From Tricholomella constricta (lineage: Eukaryota; Basidiomycota; Agaricomycetes; Agaricales; Lyophyllaceae): a stretch of 64,000 bases of DNA. Below, in pieces: positions 8,944-21,071 of the stretch. The first letter of the stretch is position 1. Each line of letters starts with the position of its first letter. The position numbers and the translations under genes are program-made. Under the pieces are notes generated by a model. It was given only the letters and a program-made list of their open reading frames with translations. It was not told where the DNA came from and did no database searches. The DNA lies in NCBI GenBank assembly GCA_013368375.1, contig JAACJP010000033.1, forward strand, positions 372,001 through 436,000, written 5' to 3'.

Positions 8944-11900
8944 CTAAGGATTAACAAAAACCATAGATCCTGTATATCCATAGATTACTACAGTTCTGTC
9001 TGGACCAGTAATTACATCACCACGGAGGTGAAAAGGTATCCAGAAAAGTCTAGTGCCCTTGTTGGAACATAAAAAGTTGGAGTGATCAATAAAATGCATG
9101 TTCTTTATAAAGGGAGGGAGTTTTTGCAGATGTTTAAATGAAGTGAGATCAGATGGAGGGAAGACATCCTCAAAACGCATAATGTCATCTGATGAAATAA
9201 CATTGGTACTTTCTGAAGAAAATACACCTATTAAGGCTTTAGTCTGAACATCCCAAAGGTACCCTGCTTTGTCCCATGATGCAGATGCAAGCTGAGTGCC
9301 ATCTGGAGAAAAATTTACAGAAGTCACTCCACTGGTGTGACCAACTAAGGCAGATTGAATAGAGGTCCCAGTCTGAACATCCCAGAGGCGCACTGTTTTA
9401 TCACATGATGCAGATGCAAGCTTGGTATTATCCGGAGAAAATACCACAGAAGTCACTATATGAGTGTGACCCACCAAGGCAGAGCCAATAGAGGTGCCCG
9501 TCTGAACATCCCAGAGGTGCACTGTTTCATCATATGATGCAGATGCAAGCTTGGTGCCATCTGGAGAAAATACCACAGAAGTCACTCTAGACAAGTGACC
9601 CACCAAAGCAGAGCCAATAGAGGCCCCAGTCTGGACATCCCAGAGGCGCACTGTTTTATCCCATGATGCAGATGCAAGCTTGGTGCCATCTGGAGAAAAT
9701 ACCACAGAAATCACTTTGTCAGTGTGGCCTACCAAGGCAGAGCCAATAGAGGTTCCAGTCTGGACATCCCAGAGGCACACTGTTTTATCCCATGATGCTG
9801 ATGCAAGCTTGGTGCCATCAGGAGAAAATACCACAGAAATCACTTTGTCAGTGTGACCCACCAAGGCAGAGCCAATAAAGGCTCCAGTATGGACATCCCA
9901 GAGGCGCACTGTTTTATCCCATGATGCTGATGCAAGCTTTGTGCCATCTGGAGAAAATTTTACAGAAGTTACTCTACTGGTGTGACCCACTAAGGCAGAT
10001 TGAATAGAGACCTTAGTCTGAACATCCCAGAGGCGCACTGTTTTATCATATGATGCAGATGCAAGCTTGGTGCCATCTGGAGAAAATTTTACAGAAGTCA
10101 CATCACTGGTATGACCCACCAAGGCAGAGCCAATCAAGGTGCCCATCTGAACATTCCAGAGGCACACTGTTTTATCACATGATGCAGATGCAAGCTTGGT
10201 ACTATCTGGAGAAAATACCACAGAAGTCACTATATGGGTGTGGCCCACCAAGGCAGAGCCAATAGAGGCCCCAGTCTGAACATCCCAAAGGTACACTGTT
10301 TCATCCCATGATGCTGATGCAAGCTTGGTGCCATCAGGAGAAAATACCACAGAAATCACTTTGTCGGTGTGACCCACCAAGGCAGAGCCAATAGAGCTTC
10401 TAGTTTGGACATCCCAGAGGCGCACTGTTTTATCCCATGATGCTGATGCAAGCTTGCTGCCATCAGGAGAAAATACCACAGAAGTTACTTTCTTAGTGTG
10501 ACCTACTAAGGCAGAGCCAATAGAGACCTCAGTCTGAACATCCCAGAGGCGCACTGTTTTATCATATGATGCAGATGCAAGCTTGGTGCCATCTGGAGAA
10601 AATTTTACAGAAGTCACATCACTGGTGTGACCCACTAAGGCAGAGCCAATCAAGGTGCCCATCTGAACATCCCAGAGGCGCACTGTCCTATCATTTGCTG
10701 CAGATGCAAGCTTGGTGCCATCTGGAGAAAATACCACAGAAGTCACTATATGTGTGTGACTCACCAAGGCAGATTGAATAGAGACCCCAGTCTGAACATC
10801 CCAGAGGCGCACTGTTTTATCCCATGATGCAGATGCAAGCTTGGTGCCATCTGGAGAAAATACCACAGAAATCACTTTCTTGCTGTGGCCCACCAAGGCA
10901 GAGCCAATAGAAGTTCCAGTCTGGACATCCCAAAGATGCATTGTACCATTATATGAAGTGGTTGCAAGTTTGGTACCATTTGGAGAGAAGACCACATCTT
11001 GCACTACTTGTGTATGACCTTCAAATACTTGTAATGCACTTGTCCATGCTGGGTGAGTAAGCATGACTTTCCTGTAGTCTACCTGGTGAGACCACAATTG
11101 TCCTAAGGTGCTGGATGTAGGGCACAAGGCTAGCCCCGTATGATAAACTTGCAGTGCCCCCATAGCAATTGGAGTTCCAGTATATTGCAACAATATAATG
11201 CAGTCATGTACTTGATCAATAAGCTCATTTTGGCAGTTACTCTTCTGACCAACAAGCAGTTTAGTTTTTCTCATCAAGGTCAATTAGCTTATTCATTTAC
11301 CTTCAGAAATGTCAAAATGTCCTTTAGAGCTGCTTCTGCCTTGTGAGACTTCTCTAGCCAGCTCATTACTTCAATCCAGTACAAAACTTCATGTTTAAAA
11401 AATCTTGACAAGTGCTTTTCAAAAACAGAACAATATTGTACATCACTTTCCAGCAAATGAGTTGAAAAGTATTGACATGCATATTGCAATGATCCAGGAA
11501 TATGTTTTTCAATTTTAGCAGCCATATCAGGCACCTCAGAATTCAGCAGAGTAGTGTTCTCAATGTGGCAAATATTGTATGTCAAACACTTGGTCATTTG
11601 CTCAAAGCATTGAACAGCAAGGATGGAGTTATGTAATGGCAGCTCAATTTCAAATCGCCTATTGGCATTTTTTGTTAAAAAGTCAAAAACAGATTTGTGG
11701 AGAAGTTGTATGGTATCATTTTGATCTTTTAGAACAGGCAAGATTTTAGATATAATGAATTTTGTAGAGGATAAATCAACTGTCTGGCCATTTATAAGAG
11801 CCTTGCTCTCTGTTTGTACTGAAAGACCCAGCAATGAGTCCATGACTTGAGTAGATAGTGGTGTTTTACTACACACTATTGCACCGACTACAAAATGCCA

Positions 11901-14179
11901 GTTTGATATATCAATAGCTTCAACTGTTGTTGGAAGACTCTGTTCCAAGACATAAGCATAAAGCTTTTCAATTGATTTACCAGGACCTCCTGAAACTTGC
12001 CCCTCAGAGAGAAGATTTCTAAGCTTGGTGTGAGGATCACTTGTCTCAATATAAGAACAGGCAACATCTGCCCAGACAAATAGGTTGTCAGCATAAACTG
12101 CAAGCTGAGAAATATCTGCATCTTTGGGCCAGCTATCAAGGTCATATTTCTGCTGGATCTCCTTACATCTGAAGCTGATGTATGTAACAATATCATGTTG
12201 AGTATCATCAACAGAGACAAGGTCTATATTTTGCAGAGATAAATACTGAGGCAGACGATGAGAAATAACTCCCTCCTTCCTTGAGGTTACAAAGATTTTA
12301 ACAAAGGATGGAAGAGTCGCAAACTCTGTAACAAGAGCATTCACCAGTGCCATACGTCCTGGCTTCCCATTTCTACCAGAGTCAGTTGCACACTCATCCA
12401 GAGCATCAATGACAATCACCACAGAGGAAGAAATCAGACTTTTCAACAGAGGCTGTACAACAAGCTCTCTGGCCTGTTGCTGGAGCTGATGTATGACCAA
12501 AAGCTTGTTTTCTACAGCAGGTAAAATATTCTTGCGCACATCTTCATGAAAGAATGCAAGCTGACATGCAATGCTGCCAAACAGATGGCTGGGAGTATCA
12601 TCCACTGCAGTGTCTCGGCGAAATCCAACAAAGGCCCCGAGGATATTCTTAGACTTCAACATTTCAGCTACGCTGCCTGCAACACTGGACTTGCCAGTTC
12701 CCGCAGCACCAGAGAGCCAGAGCATAGAGGGACTAGAATCAGACTGAGCCCAGCTCAGAATCTTAGACAAGAGCTTTTCACGAGTACCAGAGAGGCATTT
12801 AGAACTCCAGTGTATATGCAAGTCAGTAGTGAGCAGGTCTTTCAGCTGACGATCTTCTTTTTCCCTTATAAGCACGTCAACCTTGTTGGACATTATGGTA
12901 ACTTGCTCTCCCGTCGCTTGAATGATCTTCCACTGTTGTACATTGATGCGTTGATCAAACTGAACTTTCAGCTGTGCGAAGGTGTCAGTAAATTTCCGAA
13001 TCATAGTGTCATCCTCTTCTGATAACATGACTTTGACCATTGCCTCTGTAATTGGGGTGAGATTTTACAGATTGAACATGATGAGATGACAGAAATGGCG
13101 TACCAGCTGTATTTCGTTCCCAATACCCTGTAAGAAAGATAATGCATTCACGAAGCTGTTCCATCATGGCTTGGACCGTGCCAGTGAGGGATTGGACATC
13201 ACGAAGAGCCTCAGCATCCTTCATGAAGTCTAATGTCTCAAGGACACAGGCCCAGAGATCTTGGATGCGAGCATTGCGTTCGTATTGTGCAATCAAAATC
13301 TAAAATATGTGAGAACGACGATTATTGGATATGTGACCGGCTTACTGTTAACCCAGACGTCAGCAGGGCCCAAACTGCCTTTGCATATGGGTGGACCTGT
13401 TATGCGACAGTCAATTCATGGTTGAAAAGATGTTTGATGCCACTGACTTCTGCGATAGCACTGCCTAACTTCGCAAATTGTTTGAGATCCCCAACAAATT
13501 CAGAAAACTTCTGTTTTGTTGGCGAGCGAGCGCTGGCCTCGGACGAGATGGTTCCGAGTTCCTGCAGAGTGAGGCCAGCCGTCATTGATTTACGGGCATG
13601 GGGAGCATGATTGTCCTTCGGCAAAGCGACTGAGAACCACAGCTTGATAGTTGGGTTCCGGCGAATGAAGGATGACACCAGTAGGTTGAGAGGCACGATC
13701 TCGTCTGAAGAAACACGAGTTCAGGCTTAAGCGAACATCTGCGACTTAAGATCACGTACCCAGTGCGACTGTTCCGGCCTGCAGATGCTCGCTCTTCACG
13801 CTGGTAACCGCTTCTGCGACGATTTTGGCGTGTTTGCCATGTATGACTTGAATCGACACTCTAGAGCCGGGATCCGCAGCACTATGATACGATAAATCAG
13901 TTTGCCGAAGGAAGTGCATTGCGAAACGTACAAGAGGAATGCCTCGTTCCAGGCCGGGTTCGCACTCTTGACCCTCTGCGTGATCCTTACATCGGACCCT
14001 ACGGTGATAGTAACACAGCAGTCTGGTGTACGGATCCCAACTTTTGGGAGAGCCGTAGCATTGACCACTGGTTTGCGCTGATCAGCCACGGAAATGAGAA
14101 TGCGATCTCGGGAGATCGATACCTGTGATTTGTATATTCTCTCTGCGAAATGTTTCTGTAAGTAATTGCAGGTGATCAT
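8944..14179 (-). CDS. C2-NACHT-WD40 STAND protein (14 WD40 repeats)
   Basis: Seven exons read continuously: 14179-13932, 13881-13760, 13704-13448, 13396-13346, 13299-13104, 13045-11301 and 11244-8944. They total 4920 nt, or 1639 aa plus stop. Order: N-terminal C2-like domain (about 15-115; VVNATALPKVG, ANPAWNEAF), helical linker, NACHT NTPase with P-loop GAAGTGKSS near residue 404 and Walker B VVIVIDALDEC near 505, helical region, then 14 WD40 repeats of 43 aa (about 947-1550) and a 90-residue tail. NACHT-WD40 proteins are STAND signalling ATPases; fungal members include the Podospora HET-D/HET-E incompatibility proteins, where WD repeats sense the ligand. Here the effector position holds a C2-like domain instead of HET or a lipase, so a membrane or calcium role is possible but inferred. 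The start is the only upstream in-frame ATG; a further 5' exon cannot be excluded. Confidence 0.9.
9214..11019 (-). repeat. Array of 14 near-identical 129 bp WD40-coding repeats
   Basis: Each unit encodes 43 aa of the form GHxxxVxSVxFSPDG, then TKLASAS, then LWDVQT, then SIGSAL. Units are nearly identical at DNA level (GCAAGCTTGGTGCCATC recurs through the array). Differences cluster at the three residues after GH, the residue before FSPDG, the W/Y/C before DK, and the R/C/Y/H before LWD. Fourteen blades would make two seven-bladed propellers. Confidence 0.92.
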
Positions 14180-15173
14180 GCTATGAAAAAGGAGCGCACG
14201 GAGATGTGAGTGATTCCATAGTTGCTTGAAATTCTGCTTGTGCTGAACGTTCTTGTCGAAGAGCGAAACAACTTGAACAAACACAAGGCACCTCGCCGTC
14301 GAGTCGCACGCGTCAGGCCTTCAGATCTTCAAGCTTCAGGCCTCAGCGTACAGCGTTGCCTCGTCTCGTCGCTTCGTGATGTCCTCCTCGACCACCAGTC
14401 GCCTTGTTTTTCGGACGAATCAAAGGCGGAAAAAGTTTGCAAAAAGTCACTCGAAGTCATGAATTCAAAATTCATCAACATTCTAAATCTTTTACATTAC
14501 TTTGCACCTTGCTCAGATAAACGCCTTTAATTACTTCCTGGTCGATTTCTCACCGCAGGCTTCCCGTCCAGCTTATCCAACAATATAAATTGTCAATTGA
14601 TGTACTACTCCTGCATCTTGCTACCACTCCGAGTCTAAGTCCGTGGGTAACCTCAGCATACCTTGTCCAGTTGCGTACAGTCGCTTGCGGCCGACAACGT
14701 GAAAGGAGAGCCCTCGACATACCTCTTGTCAAGATGGAGTATGCAAGGGTGGACGGGCAGGTGGGATGCGATGCCAACGGTTGCAGGTTTCGTTGTGCTA
14801 AATTATTGAACTTTTACCTACTTGAATCCTTGTACTGCCTATGCCTAATACAAGTACTCTTCCGGCATCTCGAAACGAACCCTGCCACTCTATTCACAGC
14901 TAGTATATCACCCCGCATCCCCGAGCCGCCTCGGGGCAGTCAGTAGTGTTCCTCCTTTTACCACACCCTCGTCACCATTGCTAATTTTCATTCTAGTCAT
15001 CGACACCTTCCATTGAAGTCCAATCATCTACACCAAGCACATGAATTTTTTCCCAGTTACACCGGCGTAAGGACCCTTTTTCCTTTCCCACTTTCGATAG
15101 TATCCGAGTCATTACAGATCCCATTTAGTATGAGCAACTTAGGGGGTATAAATTGAACACTATACTACGCGAC
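14180..15173. other. Intergenic region
   Basis: Between the NACHT gene's start and the brc1-like gene's stop. ORFs of 75-118 codons overlap on both strands without recognisable motifs. It must contain the NACHT promoter (minus strand) and the brc1 3' flank; the last 60 bp are the segment repeated at 1228-1305. Confidence 0.5.
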
Positions 15174-18100
15174 CTACGATTCCGAGCCAGGAACCCTATA
15201 CGTTTTATGGTCCCAATCAATCTCCTGCTTGAGCGCGGACGTCAAGATGAGCTCATGTGTATACACCGGATGCGCGCGTGAGATGGGTCTCCAGATCGAT
15301 ATGTCATCTGCACAGGAGACGATGTACCGGCCGGGGCTGGCGTTCAGAATCCGCAGCGTCGGGGTTTGGGTATTGATCTGCGCGTGAAACAACATGATGA
15401 TAAGTAGAAGTCACGATAAGGACTGGAGATGGAAAGTGTAGTTACCTGGCCGCCACATGCCGTGACCACGTTCTTCAGCAGCTTGATGTCGATGGGCACT
15501 TTGGGCGTGATGTAAAACACCATCTTGGCGAACAGAGAGCCGTGCAGCTCTTTTGCTCTTGCAAGCGCATCAGCCAGAACAAAGTCAAACTTGCGCTCGT
15601 TGGCTTCGTCGTGCAAAAGATATTTTCCTTCATCTGCAAGGTTGACATGTATAAGTAGGCATTCGGCGGGAGATGAAGAAGGAATGACCAAGGAGCTTCT
15701 TGGCAGCCGCGGAGTCTGTGGCCCATTTCTCTGTCAGGATAAAGGCGGCGTTGGCCAAAGCACAGAGGAATTTCTCGGTTCGGACGAGATGCGGTGCGAG
15801 CAGGTGTGTACACTCTGCAGGTCGCGTTGTAAATTTGACACCAAGTTTGGTCAGCGCCTGAAGTAAGGTCAAGTTAAGTACTGAGCAGCAGAGCACACAA
15901 CGAACCTTGACGAGGTCTTCAGACAACGAGACCTGGGTCGTCATTAGCCTGACCGCGCCAGGCTTCTTGGAGCTCACACTGCATGTTCGATGACGGCAAT
16001 GAGCGTCCTTTCCACAACAACAACAATGATAAAAGCGTACCTAGAATGCAGATCCTCAGCTTTGACGCCCTTCTTAGTTTTGCCGTCAACTTTCTTGCTC
16101 GTAGACACCTCTTCCTCGTGTTCCTCATCCTCCTCAACAGCCTTTCTCTTGCCCTTCCCCTTCCCTTTCGTTAGTTTCGCAGGTTCCTCCTCCTGCTTTT
16201 CCTCCTCACCACTGTCCTCACCAACCGACGCCTTCCCTTTCCTCTTCGCACCAGGTGCCGACAACCTCCTCCGCTTCGCCTCCCTCCCACCCTCCTCCGC
16301 CCCTTCCTCCTCATCCTCATCCGCCCCAACAGACTGCCTTTTCTTGCCCACACCACCTCCACTACCACCGGCAGCAGCAGCAGGCGGAAGACTATTGATA
16401 CTCGCGCCCAGACTCCGCCGGCCTTTCCCCGCATTCCGCATCTCCTGCTGGTAATTCATGACATCCGGCATAATCTCCTCCCGGAGCTTCTGCGTCGCCT
16501 TGGCCGCCGCACTGCGCTTCTGACGCCCGCCCGTGACCATTATGGACGTGTCGTCGTCCTCGCCTACAGTCGGAGGCGCAGGAGATGACGCAACCGCCGC
16601 CGCTGCCGTGGGAGGTGCTGGAGCCGGCTTTGGCTTCGCTTTCGGCTTGACCATCTTCGACTTTGATGTCGATCCCGAAGCGATGGCCGCAACGAGTCGA
16701 CTCGTAGACGCGCGCTCGCCAGCGCCGGCGCGTATGCTCTCCATGCGTGCGAGCGGGGTCGAACCAGAATCGGTGGTCGGCTTCGACTTGACAGGCGACT
16801 TCTTAGTGCTCAAAGTCAATTCGGGCAACAGGACGGAGACCACGCGTTTCGGGGTCTTGCTGGGCGAGGCCACGGAGGGTGTGGGTTCGACAACGGAAGA
16901 CTTCTGGCGCCCTTTCGGTTTGGCGGTGGTGGCAGCCTTCTTCACCTTACGAGGTGGTAATGGTGGTGGTGGTGGTGTCGATAACGCGTCCTCCTCGCCT
17001 TCCTCCTCATCCGATGAAGGAACGGGTTGGGCTACTTTCTTGACTTTAGCAGATGATTGAGCATTAGATTTTTTTGCCTTGGGAATCGGCGGAGGTGTCG
17101 CATCTTCCTTCTCCTCGTTATCCGACGCAGGCGGTGTACGGGCCTTTTTCAATTTTGAAGACGAGGCCTTCTTCGGGGGTGAAGGCACATCTTCCTCGTC
17201 TTCGGATTCTGGAGGTTCGACGACCTTCTTGCCTTTCCCTATCGGCTGGAGTTTAGAACGCTCCACCTTTTTTGCCACCTCTACCGCCTTGCCCTTTGCC
17301 TTGGTCTTGGACGTCGACGCGACAACGACCGCATCCTCCTCCGATTCGAGTTCGGGGTCGTTTTCCTCGTCGCTGTGCGTCCTTGGCCTGGGTTTATTTT
17401 TCGCCTGAGCCTTCGAAGATGACGCTGCGGCAGGCTCACGTCCTTTCCCTTTGATGGGCACTTCGTCCTCCTGCTCCTCATCGCTTCTAGGGGGTGATTT
17501 CCTCTTGCCCTTCTTAATTGCTACTTCTTCCACCTCGTCGTCATCGCCGTCGCTTATTGCCCTCTTCCCTGAAGGCTTTTTCCTTTGCTTTACGACAACG
17601 GCGTCCTGGACCTCGAGCACATCGTCGTCATCATCATCCTCACTAAACACAGTCTTGCTCGGCGACTTCTTGAGTGCCCTCTTCCTCGGCTGCTTCAGCA
17701 CCACCCCGTCGTTGTCGTCATCGTCACTGCCCTCCCTTGCCACCTTGCGGCTGCTGCCCTTCAAAGGAGTCACCACCACCGCATCCATAATCCATGACTC
17801 GCTCCTCTCCCCAAGCCGCCTCACAAGTCTGCTCCCCCTCCCCTTCGCCTTCACCGCCTCCACCACTTCGACCTCGTCGCTGCTGCTCCCGTCGGCAGCT
17901 CGCGGCCGCTTCTGCTTCTTCATAGGCGTCACCTCAAGCTGCCCGCTCTTCCGCTTCGTCACGTACACCTCCGGCGTCGCGCTCCGCTCCGGCGGCCGCC
18001 TCCCCTTGGACCGCGGCTTGATGCGAGTCTTGGCGGCGCTCTCCCCCTTGTCCTGTATCCGCTCCGCGATACTCTTTGTCGACCTCGGCGTGGGCGTGGG

Positions 18101-20253
18101 CGCGGGGGTGGGTTTCGACGGGGCAGGTGGTTGTTCCTTTTGTTCCTCTTCTCCTTCCTCCTCCGCAGCTGCGGGCAATTCATGCGTGTCTTTGTCTTCA
18201 CCATCAACAACCACGTCCATCGCATCCTGTGGCGCGTCCTCGACGTGCAAATCAGGCTGCTGAGCCTCCATGTGCACATCCCCGCCTCCATCGACATCCC
18301 CACCTCCATCCCTATCCTCGTCGCCATCAACATCCATACCCGCCCCAACAAACTCCTCCACCTCCCTCGCATCCCGCGCACTATTCTGCGTCCCCAACGG
18401 CACGCCATTCTTCTTCAATTTAACAATCTCCCTCTCCTTCCCCCTCGCCTCTTCCTCCCTCTCCATCTCCTCTTCCTCCTCCTCCTCCTCCCGCTCAAGC
18501 CCCTCGAGCTCCTCCTCCCCCACCTCCTCCACAATCCTCCCAACCCCACGCTCCCCCAACATCAGCGAAAAGTCCATGCCGGGCGTGAACACGATATACT
18601 TCTCCGTGCCCACAGTCAGGTTGCGCCACTTGATGAAACAGTCCTCCAGCCATGTGTGGTTCACGATCGGGATCGACCACGAGGCGGCTTTGGTCGTTTT
18701 CGTACCTGAGATGCTACGTGCGCGGAGCCAGTAAAAAAAAAAATAAGGGGATAGGAGGGGAGGGTGGGACGTACTAGGCTGCGATGAGGACAGTGTTCTT
18801 CCCGGACATGCTGGGCGTAAAGGTGGCGCCCATGGCTGCGATGAGCCGCTTGAGGTACTCGCGCGACTCGCCGGTGTAGTTTGTCACCGTGATTTCCTGG
18901 GAACGATGTGTCTATCAGGTAAATGTACGGGGGGTGAGAGGGGGTACGCACGTGCGCAGAGAAGCCTTCAATGGGCCGTCTGGGTATCGGGTACCAGAGG
19001 AGCTGGTCCATGGGTGGGGAGAGCACGCCTGTAGACTGGACATGGAATACCCACGGGAGCGTCCCGATGGTCTTGGCCTTCCTAACAGCCTGGCACGAAA
19101 CGCAGATAAAAAAACAGCGAACCTGAGCGTGGGGACACAACATACCGCGACATATGCTTTCCCGCTCCGGTACCTCGCCACAAACACATCGCAGTCCTCC
19201 ACCGCCAGCGCCTCCTCGTCCCTGTCCCCCGCGCACGGAACCACCACCCCGCCCGCACGGCGCACCTCTGCCTCCACCGCCTCCCGCCGGCTCTCTGTCA
19301 GCCCCAGGCTCCGCCCAAGCAGCACGCGCCGGCCCTGCCACACGTCCTTGGCCGTCCTGCTCGACGACGCGTCGGCCTGCGAGCCCGTGGAGTCGGGCAG
19401 CGCCGCGTCGGGGGCGAGCAGCTCGGAGGTGCGGTACAAAATCCGCTTCTCCGCATCGAGCTTGCGCAAGGCGGCGCGCTTCACGGCATCTTGGCGCTCC
19501 TTGCCCTTGTCCTTTTCGTCTGGGGGACCGCGGAGGAGCGGCGGGTCGGGCCACTCGTAGGGCGTGGTGTCGAGGGCGCCGAGGCCGAGGCGCACGGAGT
19601 CGTCGAACCAGTGGGGGAGGATGACTTTGATGGAGGTGTATTCCTGGAAATGGAAGGCGGTGCTGTATTTTGCGGAAGAGGGCGAGATGGCGAAGAGGTG
19701 GGTGACGTCTTTGGTCAGCCCCGTGCGCCATTGGCCGCCGAGGGCGGAGATGCCGGCGGAGAGGACTTCGAGGTCGGCAGAGGGAAGCTGAGGTGGTTGT
19801 TAGCGATAGTGAGACGGAGATTGTGGGGCCGGACCTCGGATGCGCAGGCGACGACACCGGAGAAGATCATGGCTGGGTCTGCAGAGTAACATGATTCTCT
19901 GCAAAATAGATGAGATTGGCTATTTAACAGGCGTGGCTGACTTACGGCTGCAACTTGCCAAGCAGCATTGATTTATCGACCCATTTGTCCTATTTACGCG
20001 CATTAGAGCATAGCATATACGAAGCGATTAGACACACTGTAACGACACTCAAAGTGCCCGCCTCTTCACGCGTTACGAGGTCCTGCCACCGCTCGAATCT
20101 GTTTGAATTGGTGATAAAGTGGGTGAGGGCCGGGTCGTCGATGGAGTCGACGCTGGCGGCGCTGTTGGTGTCGAGGACATGGGATAGCTCTTGGGCGCGC
20201 TGAGGGGTGAGGGAGGGCGAGATGAAATAGTGCACGCCGTTGAAGAGGTGCAT
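15174..20253 (-). CDS. brc1: Brc1/Rtt107-family multi-BRCT genome-stability protein
   Basis: Eleven exons fit exactly: 20253-20038, 19989-19946, 19898-19835, 19787-19146, 19089-18952, 18896-18775, 18713-16041, 15978-15906, 15857-15689, 15633-15446 and 15377-15174. They total 4533 nt, or 1510 aa. BRCT domains lie at about 1-95 (FNGVHYFISPSL, ALTHFITNSNRFERW), 90-200 (MIFSGVVA, THLFA, WFDDSVRLG), 255-350 (WQGRRVLLGRSLG) and 369-455 (ITVTNYTGESREYL, IPIVNHTWLEDCF). An 850-residue acidic/basic low-complexity linker follows, then two C-terminal BRCTs at 1300-1510 (THLLAPHLVRTEKFLCAL, FYITPKVPID, CGGQ). This four-plus-two layout is that of S. pombe Brc1 and S. cerevisiae Rtt107, nuclear scaffolds that bind gamma-H2A and Smc5/6 at stalled forks. 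The linker is much longer than in yeast and rich in SDEEE and KGKGK tracts with SP/TP sites. It is divergent from the nrd1-like gene. Confidence 0.88.
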
Positions 20254-20582
20254 CGTTGACCCGGATGTGACACGCGCGCCGCGTTACGATGATTGTATCA
20301 CGTGTGTGATGGGGGTCCGTGCGCGTGGGAAATGGATGTTAGAGGAGTGTTGGGCTGTCACGACTTTGTGAGGGCTGTGATTTGGATTTCTTTCAGTTTC
20401 ATTTGGGAGGAATATTCGTATTTTATACCGCACCCTTTCTGTCTTCGTGCGTGTCTTTTTTATTCTCAACACACTCGTTTGCGTCCTTTGAACGAGGGAC
20501 CAACCCACGCTCCCTACTTTTTGCCCTCTCTAACTCGTTTTCCTCCTTTTCAATCCCCGTTTTCCCTACCTATATCCTTTCC
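20254..20582. promoter_or_regulatory. Shared divergent promoter of brc1-like and nrd1-like genes
   Basis: Only 329 bp separate the two start codons, so both promoters must lie here. Visible elements are a CACGTG E-box at about 20299, ACGCGC (resembling an MCB/MBF site) near 20271 on the brc1 side, and long CT-rich tracts towards nrd1 typical of basidiomycete transcription starts. Motif function is inferred from consensus only. Confidence 0.6.
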
Positions 20583-21028
20583 ATGGACGACTCGCAGACC
20601 CAATTTGCGCCTCAATATCCGGCCTACGCTTTCGACCTCGACATGATGAAGGCAAGTAACATCAGCCCCACTCTCGCCTCTTCTTGACGTCTTTCCAGCG
20701 TTCAATGGATCCTGTTGGTGGCCCAGATGCCAAAAAGGCTCGCTGGTCTCCCTCCTCGTCCTTTGCTGGTCAGAACTCCACTGCCAACGGAGCAAACAAC
20801 TCTCCGCGCGATGCTTTTGCCAACTACGGCTACGGACCCCAGGCCCAGTCTGCATTTACAAACTCCCCTTCCGGTGCCTTCCCTAACAGCCCCCTCTACT
20901 CCTCGCCGTCCCTCTCCATTAACACCCAGACCAACGGAAATGGCATGCCCTCCCAGCTCAGCCCCAACACTGCCGCCGCTGCCTTTGCCCTACAGCAGCA
21001 AAACCTGCAGCAACAACAGCAGCAGCAA

Positions 21029-21071
<43 letters not shown>

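Noticed and set aside
9214..11019. Regular 129 bp repeats that could suggest a CRISPR-like or satellite array, and plus-strand 71-codon ORFs within
   Set aside because: Units are contiguous without spacers, translate as WD40 blades in one frame, and lie in a eukaryotic gene; the plus-strand ORFs are shadows.
16041..18713. Several 100-270 codon Ser-rich plus-strand ORFs
   Set aside because: Mirror images of the acidic/Lys-rich linker exon of the brc1-like gene; no initiation context or motif.
19154..19889. Arg/Pro and Gly/Glu-rich plus-strand ORFs opposite BRCT2-3
   Set aside because: Antisense shadows caused by GC-rich coding sequence.
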